A stretch of DNA of 64,000 bases from CAVRCA01 sp963719345. Its GTDB lineage: Bacteria; Pseudomonadota; Alphaproteobacteria; Acetobacterales; Acetobacteraceae. The DNA lies in NCBI GenBank assembly GCA_963719345.1, contig CAVRCA010000006.1:1-64000 (forward strand), in the 5' to 3' direction. Numbering within the stretch: position 1 is the stretch's first letter; each line of letters starts with the position of its first letter. The notes beneath the pieces are model-generated. The model saw only the letters and a program-made list of their open reading frames with translations. It was not told the origin of the DNA and searched no databases. Below are positions 8,728-19,252 of this stretch, in pieces. Made by a program: the position numbers and the translations under genes.

Positions 8728-9233
8728 CGCTGGGCGATCTCCGCGATTGCCGGTACGATGTTCGCGTACGCGGCGCAGCGGCAGAGATTGCCGCTCATGC
8801 GTTCGCGGATTTCGTCGTCGTCGAGCGCCACGTCGGCGGCCGCGAGGTCGCCGGTGGCGAAGCTCGGCCAGCCCGCGCGCACTTCGTCGAGCATGCCGAT
8901 CGCCGAGCAGATTTGTCCCGGCGTACAGTAGCCGCACTGGAACGCGTCGTGCGTGATGAACGACTGCTGCAGCGGGTGCAGTGACTCGGGCGTGCCGATC
9001 CCCTCGATCGTCGTGAGCTCCGCGTCCTGATGCGCGACCGCGAGCGCCAGGCAGCTGTTCGCGCGGCGTCCGTCGATGAGGATCGTGCACGCGCCGCACT
9101 GGCCGTGATCGCAGCCTTTCTTCGGCCCGGTGATCCCGAGCCGCTCGCGAAACGCGTCGAGCAGCGTGGTCCGCGTATCGACCGTCACACGGCGCGACGC
9201 GCCGTTGACCCGGAGAGTGATCTCGACGTCCAT
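8724..9233 (-). CDS. [2Fe-2S] subunit of aldehyde oxidoreductase (PaoA-like)
   Basis: The 169-residue protein has both cluster motifs of the family: CDHGQCGACTILIDG with a later C (RANSC), and CGYCTPGQI followed by SGNLCRCAAY. It carries electrons from the molybdenum centre to the FAD subunit. Unlike E. coli PaoA it begins directly with MDVEITLRVNG and has no twin-arginine signal, so the complex should be cytoplasmic. It is the first gene of a tightly overlapping operon with the paoB-like, paoC-like and thpR genes. The start has no Shine-Dalgarno sequence; the shared 13-base motif ends 10 bases upstream. Confidence 0.92.
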   Translation of the reverse strand: MDVEITLRVNGASRRVTVDTRTTLLDAFRERLGITGPKKGCDHGQCGACTILIDGRRANSCLALAVAHQDAELTTIEGIGTPESLHPLQQSFITHDAFQCGYCTPGQICSAIGMLDEVRAGWPSFATGDLAAADVALDDDEIRERMSGNLCRCAAYANIVPAIAEIAQR

Positions 9234-9243
9234 GATCGCTTGA

Positions 9244-9256
9244 TGTACCCGGCCGG
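9244..9256 (-). promoter_or_regulatory. 13-base motif upstream of the paoA-like gene (copy 2)
   Basis: This is identical to 614-626 (CCGGCCGGGTACA on the minus strand) and ends 10 bases before the start at 9233. A start codon so close to a -10-like TACA, with no Shine-Dalgarno sequence, would fit a leaderless transcript. This is inference from two copies. Confidence 0.35.
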
Positions 9257-9337
9257 CAAACCCCGCGACGCCCCTCCTTCGACGGGCTCAGGATGACGGT
9301 GACAGGCTCAGGATGGCGGTGTGGGAAAGAACCGCTC

Positions 9338-9448
9338 GTGCCCGACTACTACCTGATCCCGATCCTGCTCGTGCTGATGAGCCTTGGGCTCACCGCACTG
9401 CTCTACTGGGGCGGCTTCGTCGAGGAACGCCGCAACCGCCGCGCCTAG
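9338..9448 (+). CDS. Single-helix membrane peptide, 36 residues
   Basis: From the GTG at 9338 the frame reads VPDYYLIPILLVLMSLG, continues as a hydrophobic helix to about residue 25, and ends in a charged tail (EERRNRRA) before TAG. Codon third positions are GC-rich as in real genes of this part. The orientation would put the basic C-terminus inside the cell. It lies alone between the convergent sdh genes and the divergent aldehyde oxidoreductase operon, just before a strong terminator. The function is unknown. Confidence 0.5.
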   Translation: MPDYYLIPILLVLMSLGLTALLYWGGFVEERRNRRA

Positions 9449-9469
9449 CGCGATCTCGGCTCCGACACG

Positions 9470-9501
9470 AAAAACGGGCGCCCATGCAGGCGCCCGTTTT
9501 T
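9470..9501. terminator. Bidirectional intrinsic terminator
   Basis: A perfect 13-bp stem (AAAAACGGGCGCC with GGCGCCCGTTTTT) surrounds a 6-base loop, with A-runs and T-runs on both flanks. It sits between the rightward small membrane peptide and the leftward sdh operon and can serve both strands. Confidence 0.85.
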
Positions 9502-9522
9502 GCATTCACGCGAGCGGTCGCG

Positions 9523-10475
9523 CTACGCGACGTGCGCCGGCGCGAGATCGTGCTGCTGCAGCACCAGACCCGGCGTGATGATGTGCTTGTTCATACCGAG
9601 CACTGACGGGGTCGACGCCCAGCGCGAGCGCGACGAGCTGCGGCAGGTGGAAGATCGGAAGGTCGGTGCGGCCCCAGCGCGCGACCGAGTCGGCCTGATA
9701 GCCGTCGAGCGCAAGGTGGCACAGCGGGCACGGCGTGAGCACCGCTTCGGCGCCTTGGTCCTTGGCCATGCGCATGTTCTGGCCGACCATGTTCGGCAGC
9801 GATGCCGTCCTTCTCGAGCTGCACGTGGAAGCCGCAGCAGCGCGTCTTGCCCGCGTAGTCGATCGCTTCGCCGCCGAGCGCCGTGATGAGGTCCTCGAGC
9901 GAGTGCGGGTTGCGCGCCGACTCCCAGCCGTTGACGGACTCCGGGCGAATGATGTGGCAGCCGTAGAACGGCGCGACCTTCAGGCCGTTGAGCGGCTTGA
10001 CGACCATCTTTTTGAGCTCGTCGAGGCCGATGTCGTCGATCAGCAGCCACAGCAGATGGCGCACCATCACGGTGCCGTCGTACTTCGCGCCGAACTTGCC
10101 GAGGATCGCGTTGGCCTGGCCCATGTGGCCTTCGTCCTCGAGCAGCTCCTTGTTCGCGGCGCGCATGTGGCCCGTGCACGTGGAGCAGATCGTGATGACG
10201 TCGTCGAGGCCGAGCGCCTCGGCCTGCGCGTACGTGCGCGCGTTGAGCACGCGCGCGACGTCGCGGTTGGTGTCGTTCAGCACCGATGCGCCGCAGCACG
10301 ACGCGGCGGTGAGCTCGACGAGCTCGATGCCGAGCCGGTCGGCGAGGTGCATCGTCGAGTTGAAGAGCTCCTTGCACGACTCTTTGGCGACGCAGCCCGG
10401 GAAGAACCCGTACTTGCGCATCTGCGCGGACTTCGATTTTCCGCGGATCTGCGGCTTGTCCAGCGTGGCGGTCAT
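9523..10475 (-). CDS. Heterodisulfide-reductase-B-like subunit of succinate dehydrogenase (SdhE type; two frameshifts)
   Basis: The product has two cysteine-rich CCG domains. The first holds FFPGCVA, SCCGAS and ICSTCTGH; the second holds PFYGCHI, TRCCGFHVQ and, after a slip near 9,798, PCPLCHLALDGY. A further slip near 9,600 restores an end LGMNKHIITPG... ending at TAG 9,523. Such subunits replace the usual cytochrome-b membrane anchors in the archaeal-type (class E) succinate:quinone reductases and bind an iron-sulfur cluster near the quinone site. The start ATG overlaps the sdhB stop. No cytochrome b anchor gene is present nearby, which supports this role. Confidence 0.82.
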
Positions 10476-11431
10476 CAGAGTGTCGGAGCCTCCAGGGTAT
10501 CGAAAATAGTCCGGACTTCGTCGACTTTCGGCACGGGCTTGAGGAACAGCGGCGGCATCTTGCCGGCCAGCGCCAGACGCAGTCCGAACGGGGCGACCTT
10601 GATGATGCCCTTGATGTTGAAGCGTCCGACCGTCCCTTGAACGACTTCGTTCTCGTGGAGCATTCCGGTCGCCTTGATCGTCTTCGCGACGACGAGCGCG
10701 TGGCGCGGGCCGGCCGCGTCGGTGATGCCTTCCTCGATCGTCGCGCGCTTCACCGCGATGATGTCGTCGTGCGGGTCGACGTGCTTGGGACAGTACGAGC
10801 ACGCGTAGCAGTGCGCGCACAGCCAGAGGTAGTCGTCGCTGATCTGCGCCGCGCGCTCCTTGCGCTTGGAGTCACGTACGTCTTCGATGAAGCGGTACGC
10901 GTACGCGATCGCGGCGGGGCCGGCGAACGCCGGATCGACCGAGACGACGGGGCACAGCGCGTAGCACGTCGCGCACATCACGCAGTTCGCGACGGCGACG
11001 AGCTTCTTCATGTCCTCGGGCGAGACGCGACGTTCGGTCGCGTGATCCGAGTCCTTGTCCTTGGGCTGCAAGTACGGCTTGAGGCGCGTGTACTTGTCCC
11101 AGAACGGGTCCATGTGGACCACGAGGTCCTTCATGGGCTGGAAGTTGGGCATCGGATCGATCGAGACGGTGCGGTCGGTCTTGAGCACCGAGCGCACCGG
11201 CGTCTTGCACGCGAGTCCGGTCGTGCCGTTGATGTTCATCGAGCACGAGCCGCAGATCGCGGAGCGGCACGAGCGGCGGAACGTGATCGATCCGTCGATC
11301 TCGGCCTTGGCGTGCTCGAGCGCGTCGAGCACCGTGACGGTGTCGGGAAGCTCGGTGATCTCGACGCGATCCCGGTGCGGGACCTCGTCGGTCGCCTGAT
11401 CGAAGCGGAAGATGTCGAGGGTGTAGGCCAT
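10475..11431 (-). CDS. sdhB: Succinate dehydrogenase/fumarate reductase iron-sulfur subunit
   Basis: The 318-residue protein contains the plant-type ferredoxin domain (CRSAICGSCSM ... LACKT) and the C-terminal [4Fe-4S]/[3Fe-4S] cysteine clusters (CVMCATCYALCP and CAHCYACSYCPKHVDP). The second cluster has an extra-cysteine spacing. The protein is longer than the common ~240-residue form; the extra ~60 C-terminal residues are usual in forms that pair with a CCG-domain subunit. It lies between sdhA and the CCG subunit, with overlapping or near-overlapping codons, so the three are one operon. It transfers electrons from FAD to the quinone site. The frame is intact. Confidence 0.9.
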   Translation of the reverse strand: MAYTLDIFRFDQATDEVPHRDRVEITELPDTVTVLDALEHAKAEIDGSITFRRSCRSAICGSCSMNINGTTGLACKTPVRSVLKTDRTVSIDPMPNFQPMKDLVVHMDPFWDKYTRLKPYLQPKDKDSDHATERRVSPEDMKKLVAVANCVMCATCYALCPVVSVDPAFAGPAAIAYAYRFIEDVRDSKRKERAAQISDDYLWLCAHCYACSYCPKHVDPHDDIIAVKRATIEEGITDAAGPRHALVVAKTIKATGMLHENEVVQGTVGRFNIKGIIKVAPFGLRLALAGKMPPLFLKPVPKVDEVRTIFDTLEAPTL

Positions 11432-11432
11432 A

Positions 11433-13119
11433 TCAGTACGTCCGCACCATGGGCTGCCACTTGGTGATCGTCACGTTGCGTGAGTAGTCCGGATCGGGGT
11501 CGGTGGTTGCGCCACGGTAGCGCATCAGCGTGTGGGTCATCCACTTCTCGTCGTCGCGGTCGGGGAAGTCCGTGCGCGCCTGCGCGCCGCGCGACTCCTG
11601 TGCGGTTGAGCGCGCCGAGCATGATCGGCTGTGCGATGTCGGCGAGGAACTCGGTCTCGAGCGCGCCGACGAGATCGGTGTTGAACGTCTTGGACTTGTC
11701 CTGCACGGTCATCGTCGCAGCCATCTCGCGTGCCGAGCGGAGCGCGTCCATGCCGGTCTTGAGGTCGCCTCGTCGCGGAAGATGAACGCGTGGTCGCTCA
11801 TCGCGTCGTTGACGGCCTTGCGCACGTGGCTGTGGCGCTCGCCGCCGGTGCGCGCGAGGATCCCGTCGATGCGCGTCGCGCTCGCTCGCGAGCGTCTTCT
11901 CGCTGGGGCGAACGTCGCCGAGCTTCTTGATGTAGTCGGACGCGTGCTGCGCGGAGCGCGCGCCGAAGACGATCGTCTCGAGCAGCGAGTTGCCGCCCAG
12001 GCGGTTCGCGCCGTGCACCGAGACGCACGCGCATTCGCCCGCGGCGTAGACGCCGGGGATGCGCGTTGCGCCCCACTTGTCGGTCTCGATCCCGCCCATC
12101 GCGTAGTGCATGCCCGGGAGGATCGGGATCGGCGTGTCGATCGCGTCCTTGCCGGTCGCGTCGAGCGCGAGCTCGCGAATCTGCGGCAGGCGCTCGAGGA
12201 TCTTCTCGCGGCCGAGGTGGCGCAAGTCGAGCATCACGCAGCCGTCGACGCCGCGGCCTTCGAGAATCTCGGTCCATTCCGCGCGGCTGACGACGTCGCG
12301 CGACGCGAGCTCGCCCTTGTTCGGGGCGTACTTGAACATGAAGCGCTCGCCCTCGGCGTTGAGCAGGTACGCGCCTTCGCCGCGCGCCGCCTCGGAGAGC
12401 AGCACGCCGTTCTCTTTGAGCGACGTCGGATGGAACTGGACGAACTCCATGTCCATCAGCGGGATGCCGGCGCGGTACGCGATCGCCATCCCGTCGCCGG
12501 TCGACGCGTAGCCGTTCGTCGTCTTGCGGTAGACGCGGCCGAGGCCGCCCGTCGCGAAGATCGTCGCCTTCGCCGTCACGAGCTCGAGCTCGCCGTTGCG
12601 CATGTTGTACGCGACGATCCCGCTGCCGACGCCGTCTTCGACGCAGAGCGCGGTCGCGAAGTACTCTTCGTACACCTTGACGCCGAAGCGCTCGAGCTGC
12701 TCCCACAGCGTGTGCAGGATGACGAGCCCGGTGACGTCGGCGGAGTAGCAGGTGCGCGGCGAGCCGGCGCCGCCGAACGGGCGCTGCGCGATGCGGCCGT
12801 CGGGCATGCGGGAGAAGATGCAGCCGCGGTGCTCGAGCCAGATGATCTGGCGCGGCGCGTCCTCGGCCATCGCTTCGATGGCGTCCTGGTCGCCGAGATA
12901 GTCGGAGCCCTTCGCGCAGTCGAACGCGTGGTTCTCCGGCGAGTCGTCCTCGCGGTTGCCGAGAGCGGCGTTGATGCCGCCCTGCGCGGCGCCGGAATGG
13001 CTCCGGACCGGATGCATCTTGGAGACGATCGCGACATCGGCTCCGCGTTCCGCCGCTTCGACGGCTGCGCGCATCCCTGCGAGCCCGCCGCCGACCACGA
13101 CGATGTCGTGCTTGATCAC
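11433..13119 (-). CDS. sdhA: Succinate dehydrogenase flavoprotein subunit (three frameshifts)
   Basis: The N-terminal FAD motif VVVGGGLAGMRAAVEAAERG, the covalent-FAD histidine in RSHSGAAQGG, and the substrate segments QFHPTSL and HYAMGGIETD are all present in one frame from 13,119 to ~11,890. The C-terminal quarter is split by slips near 11,890, 11,770 and 11,600. Restoring them gives a normal end (ESRGAQART, then a tail closing at 11,433 with TGA just before sdhB). I take the GTG at 13,119 as start: GAGAGGGG lies about 13 bases upstream and VIKHDIVVVGGG begins the domain. It oxidises succinate to fumarate in the citric acid cycle. Confidence 0.9.
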
Positions 13120-13229
13120 GTTTGCGTTTGCGCCCCTCTCGAGGACGTAGTCGTTCGGATGGAGTGTAGAGGAAAATCGTTTCCGCGACGCACCACCTTC
13201 GTCGCACGGTGGCCGCCTCGCTCCTTCGG

Positions 13230-14338
13230 CTATCCGGCGACCCGAAACTGGTTCTTGCCCGCCGCCTTCGCTTCGATACAACGCCCGGTCGGCGGCTTCG
13301 AAAAGCGTCCGCAAGTCGGTCCCGTGTTGCGGGAACACGGCGACGCCCGCCGAGCAGCGGAGCCCACGCTCTTCGAGCGAGCGCGTAGAGGCGGCGGAGC
13401 GCCGCCTCGGCGCCCGAGCGACCGCACTGGGCCATCAGCAAGCACGAACTCGTCGCCGCCGTAACGCGCGACCAAGTCGCCGCGGCGGGCGCCGGACCGC
13501 AGCGCGTCGGCGAACCCGACGAGCGCCTCGTCGCCGGCGCGGTGGCCGCCGCTGTCGTTGATGCCCTTGAGGTCGTCGACGTCGAGGACGAGCAGCGCCA
13601 TCAGCCCGCCGTAGCGGCCGGCGGTGTGCAGCTCGCGCTCGGCCAGCGCTTCGAGGGCACGACGGTTCGCGAGGCCGGTCAGCGGATCGGTCGCGGCCAG
13701 CTCCCGCGTCTCGTCGAGCAGCCGCTTCGTCTCACCGTACAGGCGAGCGTTCTCCATGGCGACCGCCGCCTGGGCTGCGAAGTCGAGCAGCATCCGCAGC
13801 TGCACGTCGCCGATCTCGGCGCCGGCGGCACGGTCGACGTACAAGATGCCGCGCACGGTCTGCCGGCTGGTCAGCGGGACCATGCAAAAGGTGCCGGGCC
13901 CGCTTGCGAGCGGGGTCTCGGGGCCGTCGCGACGGTCCGGTTGCGAACTCGAGCTTGCCGGCGATCATCGAGCGCAGCGACGGGGTGTCCACGACGCCGC
14001 CTCGCGCGGTCGTCCGGCTGCCGCACGACGCCGGCCGTGGTCGGCCTCCAGCCGCGCGGTCGGCGCTGCCGTCCTGGACGTCGAGCAGCACGACGCGGCG
14101 GAACTCCATCGCCTCGAGGATGCCGCGCAGCACCGTGGCGAGGATGTCGTCGAGCTCCATGCGTGGAGTTGAGCGTCGAGAGGACCTGCTGCAGCACGAA
14201 CAGCTCGGCGTTCTGCTGCGCGAGCTCGTCGCGCTCGGCTTCGAGCGAGGCGACCCGCGCGCGCAGCAGCGCAGCCTCCTCGCGCAGCGCGGAAAGCTCG
14301 TCGGTGGGCGGCGTCGCAGTGCGGCGGGCAGCAGGCAA
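13230..14338 (-). CDS. GAF-GGDEF protein, probable diguanylate cyclase (several frameshifts)
   Basis: A coiled-coil N-terminus (ALREEAALLRARVASLEAER) leads into a GAF-like sensor domain (ELDDILATVLRGILEAMEF) and then a GGDEF domain: ATDPLTGLANRRALE, DVDDLKGIND and the intact active-site motif YGGDEFVL. The frame slips at least at ~14,170, ~14,000, ~13,440, ~13,385 and ~13,270; the restored end is ALYEAKAAGKNQFRVAG. The product would make cyclic di-GMP in response to a ligand of the GAF domain, in the cytoplasm. It is divergent from dnaE and has no partner genes. With an intact catalytic motif and conserved pieces, sequence error is more likely than decay. Confidence 0.78.
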
Positions 14339-14451
14339 GGAAAAAGGAACCGTCAGCGTGCGAAAGGGGTTGGTGTCCTTCGCAGGGTGCGCGGCGAAGT
14401 CCCAGGTACACTTCGCGGTACCGCGCCCTTCCCTCGCAGGTTGATTTCTCG

Positions 14452-17400
14452 TTGAGCTCCTTCGTCCATCTGCACGTGCACTCCGAGTACTCGCTGCTCG
14501 ACGGTGCGTGCCGCGTCGACACCTTGTGCCAGACGGCCGAGCGGCAGGGCGCTCCGGGGATCGCGCTGACCGATCACGGCGTGATGTTCGGCGCGGTCGA
14601 GTTCTACGACACCGCGAAGAAGATCGGGCTGACGCCGATCATCGGCTGCGAGGCGTACATCGCGCCGCGCGGCCGGCTCGACCGCACCGTGCGCGACGAA
14701 GCGCACATCACGCTGCTCGCCGCCAGCGACGTCGGCTACAAGAACCTCACGACGCTGATCTCCAAGGGCTTCCTCGAGGGCTACTACTACAAGCCGCGGA
14801 TCGACATGGATCTGCTCGCGAAGCACAACGAGGGCCTCATCGTGCTGTCGGGCTGCATGTCGTCGCTGGTCTCGGCGCCGCTGCTCAAGAACGACTACGA
14901 GACGGCGAAGAAGAACGCCAAGATGTTCGGCGAGATCTTCGGCGACCGCTTCTACATCGAGATCATGCGCCACGGCATGCCCGAAGAGGACGCGATCAAC
15001 GCCGGGCTGATCAAGATCGCCCGCGAGCTGCAGATATCCGCTCGTCGCGACCAACGACTCGCACTACCTCACGCAAGGCGACGCGCAGGCGCACGACGTG
15101 CTGCTCTGCATCGGCACCGGGAAGACCGTCCAGGACACGAGCCGGATGAAGTTCTTCTCCGACCAGTTCTACGTGAAGTCGGCCGAGGAGATGCGCGAGC
15201 TGTTCGCCGACATCCCCGAGGCGTGCGACAACACGCTCGAGATCGTCAAGCGCATCGACATCACGATCCCCGAGAAGGTCTTCTACCTGCCGGATTATCC
15301 GGTGCCGACGACGGCCGCCGAGGACGTCGCCGGCGTCCCGCACGCCGCACGGCGTCGGCAGACGCGGCTCGCTCGGCGCTGCCGTCGCTGGACGACGCCG
15401 CGGGGCTGTTCTGCGACATCGATCCGCAGCGCGACGATCACGCTGACGGCCGATGACTACTTGCGGCTGGTGTGCGAGCAGGGCCTCGTCGGCGCGCTAC
15501 GGCGCCGAGCGCGCGGAGAACGATGCGGCGCTGCGCGAGCGGCTCGAGTACGAGCTCGAGCGTCATCATCACGATGGGGTTCGCGTCGTACTTCCTCATC
15601 GTCTGGGACTTCATCAAGTACGCGCGCGACCGCGACATCCCGGTCGGACCGGGCCGCGGCTCGGCGGTCGGGTCGGTCGTGTCGTACTGCCTGCGGATCA
15701 CCGACCTCGACCCGATCAAGTTCGGGCTGATCTTCGAGCGCTTCCTCAACCCCGAGCGCATCTCGATGCCGGATATCGACACCGACTTCTGCGTCGAGCG
15801 GCGCGACGAAGTCATCCGCGTACGTCACCGACAAGTACGGCAAGGAGCGCGTCGCGCAGATCGTCACGTTCGGCACGATGGCCGCGCGCGCCGCGGTGCG
15901 CGACGCCGGCCGCGCGCTCGGCGTGCCGCTGCCGGACGTCGACCGCGTCGCGAAGCTGATCCCGTCCGGTCCCGGCGGGCCTGACGATCCCGCAGGCGCT
16001 CGAGCAGATTCCCGAGCTCGGCGTGCTCTACAACCACGACCCGCAGATTCGCAAGCTGCTCGACACGGCGAAGTCGATCGAGGGGCTCGCGCGCAACGCG
16101 TCGACGCACGCGGCCGGCGTCGTGATCTCGAAGAACCCGCTGACCGACCACGTGCCGCTGGTGAAGATCGGCGAGGACGGCATCAACACGCAGTACGACA
16201 TGGCGATGGTCGAGCGCGTCGGCCTGCTGAAGATGGACTTCCTCGGGCTGCGCAACCTCACCGTGATGAAGGCGGCGATCCGACGAGATTCGCCGCACGG
16301 TCGAACCCGCACTTCGACCTCGCGACGATCCCCGACGACGACAAGAAGACGTACGACATGCTGATCGCGCGCGGCGAGACGCTCGGCATGTTCCAGCTCG
16401 AGTCCGAGGGGATGAAGCGCGTCTGCGTCGAGCTCAAGCCTTCGCGGCTCGGCGACATCATCGCGCTGGTCGCGCTCTACCGCCCGGGCCGATGGAATGG
16501 ATCCCGCAGTACATCGCGGGCAAGCACGGGCGCACGAAGCCGCAGTACCTGCATCCGAAGCTCGAGGCGATCCTCGCGCGAGACGTATGGCGTGGCGCTC
16601 TATCAAGAGAAGGTGATGCAGATCGCGCGCGACTGCGCCGGGCTTCTCGATGGGGCAGGCCGACGAGCTGCGCAAGGTCGATGGGGAAGAAGCAAAAAGA
16701 GAAGATTCCCGTCTACAAGGAGAAGTTCGTCGAAGGCTGCGCGCAGAACGGCATCGACGCGAAGCTCGGCCGAGCAGATCTTCGCGTTCATCGAGCCGTT
16801 CGCCGGCTACGGCTTCAACAAGGCGCACGCGGCGGCGTACGGATGGATCGCGTATCAGACCGCGTACCTCAAGGCGAACTACCCGCTGCAGTATTTGCGG
16901 CGCTGATGTCGTCGGTGCGCGACAAGACCGACAAGCTCGTCGAGTACATCGACGAGGCGAAGAAGATGGGCATCGCCGTGCTGCCGCCCGACGTCAACGC
17001 ATCGCTGGTCGATTTCGCCGTCGTCGGCGAGGAGATCCGTTTCGGGCTCGCGGCGGTCAAGGGCGTCGGCGAGAACGCCGTGCGCGCGATCCTCGACGGC
17101 GCGGACGGCGGGCGGGCCCTTCGCGGACCTGTTCGATCTCGTCAAGCGCGTAGACTCAAGGCCGTGAACCGCAAGGTCTACGAGGCGCTGATCAAGTGCG
17201 GCGCGCTCGATCCGCTGCCCGGGCAACCGCGCGCAACTGCTCGACGCGCTCGATGCGGCGCTCGAGGTCGCGTCGCGCGAGGCGCGCGACCGCGAGATGG
17301 GGCAGGCGTCGCTGTTCGGGATGATCGAGGAGCCGCATCCGTCGCTCGCAGCCGTCGCTGCGGCCGCTGCCGCCGCCGACGACGATGGAGCAGCTCGCGC

Positions 17401-18029
17401 TGGGAGAAGGAGACGCTCGGGATCTTCGTCTCGGGACATCCGCTGGCGGACGTCACCGAGGCGCTCGCGCGCACCGGCGCCGTGCCGGTTCGCGAGCTGC
17501 GCGCCCTCGAGGACGACAGCCAGGTGAAGGTCGCGGGGCTCGTCACGGCCGTGCGCCGGACGCTGACGAAGGCGCAGTCGCAGATGCTGATCGCGACGAT
17601 CGAGGACACGACCGGCGCCGTCGAGTGCGTCGTGTTTCCCGAAGCAGTACGCCGACCTGCAGGCGCGGTTCATCGAGGACGCGATCGTCGTCGTCACCGG
17701 CCGGCTGCGCCTGCGCGAACGCCGCGGCGTCGACGCCCGGCGAGGAAGCTGCCGCTCGAGCTCAACGTCTCGGTCAACGACGTGCAGCCGTTCGACCGCA
17801 ACTGCGTGCGCGCGGCCGCGCCGCCGCCGACGGCTGGCACGTCACCGTGACGTGCGCGCGAGCACATCGACGGCCTCGCGTGCTGATCTCCGAGTGGCCG
17901 GGCACGACGCCGCTCGTGCTGCACATCAACGGCTCGACGGTGCAGCGCGGCGTCGCGCCGGACCGCCGCGTGCGCGAGCGTCTCGTCGCAATCGTCGGCG
18001 AGCCGAACGTGCGCGAAGGCGCACCGTGA
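14452..18029 (+). CDS. dnaE: DNA polymerase III alpha subunit (about 18 frameshifts)
   Basis: The N-terminal PHP domain begins LSSFVHLHVHSEYSLLDGA from a TTG start and includes ALTDHGVMFGA. The polymerase core shows GPGRGSAVGSVVSYCLRITD, the catalytic aspartates in MPDIDTDFC, RPG-MEWIPQYIAGKHG, MGKKQ and EPFAGYGFNKAHAAAYG. The OB-fold follows (VAGLVTAVRRTLTKAQSQM). All parts are present in order across about 3.6 kb, but the frame changes every 100-300 bases. Most slips are explained by one extra G after a codon ending in C. The product is the replicative polymerase, PHP-containing as in many non-proteobacterial DnaE1 proteins. It is followed 15 bases later by hisZ. Confidence 0.92.
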
Positions 18030-18044
18030 TCGCGCGGCGACCGT

Positions 18045-19252
18045 ATGAGGCTGCCGGCCGGCGTTCGCGACTGGCTGCCGCACGAGCTGGCGCGCAAGCG
18101 CGAGATCGAGCAGCAGATGCGCGCGGTCTTCGGGCGCTGGGCGTACGAGGAAGTGCAGACGCCGATGATCGAGCGGTTCGACGTGCTCGAACGCGGCTTG
18201 GGCGCGGAGACGACCGAGCTGCTGTTCCAGTTCAACGATCGCCGCTCGACCGCGCTCGCGCTGCGGCCGGAGATGACGACGCCGGTCGCGCGGCTCGTCT
18301 CGACGCGGATGCGCGAGGCGCCGCTGCCGCTGCGGCTGGCGTACGTCGCGCCGGTCTTCCGGTACTACGAGCAGCCGCAGGAAGGGCGCATGCGCGAGCT
18401 CACGCAGGCCGGCGTCGAGCTGATCGGCGCGGCCGGCATCGACGCCGACGCGGAGACGCTGTTCATGGCGATCGAGGCACTTGCGGAGATCGGCTTGCAC
18501 GACGCGCGCTTCGACATCAACGACGCGCGCGTCGTCGACGGCATCCTCGACGGCGTCGGCCTCGACGGCGAGCGCGCGCGCGCGGCCAAGGAGCAGATCA
18601 AGCGGCGCAACCTCGTCGCGCTGCGCGCGTTCGACGCCCGCGCTGGTCGAGTTCGCGCATCGCCGCGGCGGTCACGACGCGATCGCGCGCGCGCGCGAGA
18701 TCTGCCGCACGCCGGAGTCGCTCGCGGCGCTGGACGAGCTCGAGGCGATGCTGGAGCGCGCCGCGTGCGCTGGGGTACGCATAGCGCGTCACCGTCGACT
18801 TCGCGCTGCTGCGCGACCTCGAGTACTACACGGGCTTTCTGTTCGAAGGCTACGTCGAGGAGATCGGCCTCCCGCTGTGCGGCGGCGGACGGTACGACTC
18901 GCTGCTGCCGCGCTTCGGCTTCGACGTCCCCGCCGTCGGCTGGACGGCGGGCGTCGAGCGGCTGCTCATCGCGCTCGAACGTCGCGGCAAGCACGTGCGC
19001 CAGCGCCGCCATCGCATCGACGTGCTCGTCGCCGGCTCGGACGTCGTCGCGGCGCGCGAGCGCGCCGCGGGCAACGTCGTGCGCTACGCGGGCTCGCGAC
19101 CTCGGCGACGAGGCGCTGCTCGACGAGGCGCGCGCGCACGGCATCCCGCGCGTCGTCATCGCGTCGACGGCACGGTGCGGGAGCTGCGCGTCGGCCCGCG
19201 CGTCGGCACGTTGCCGGCGCCGCGCACGCCGTCGAACTGGGACGCACGGTGA
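18045..19252 (+). CDS. hisZ: ATP phosphoribosyltransferase regulatory subunit (frameshifts and one in-frame TAG)
   Basis: The product resembles histidyl-tRNA synthetase without the anticodon-binding function: ALALRPEMTTPVARLVSTRM (motif 2 region), RDLEYYTGFLFEGY and GGGRYDSLLPRFG. With the short HisG it forms the first enzyme of histidine synthesis. Slips occur near 18,636, 18,765, 19,095 and 19,165, and a TAG at 18,782-18,784 lies in the restored frame just before RVTVDFALL. The stop TGA overlaps the GTG start of hisG (GTGA). The short-HisG neighbour confirms HisZ over HisS. Confidence 0.88.
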
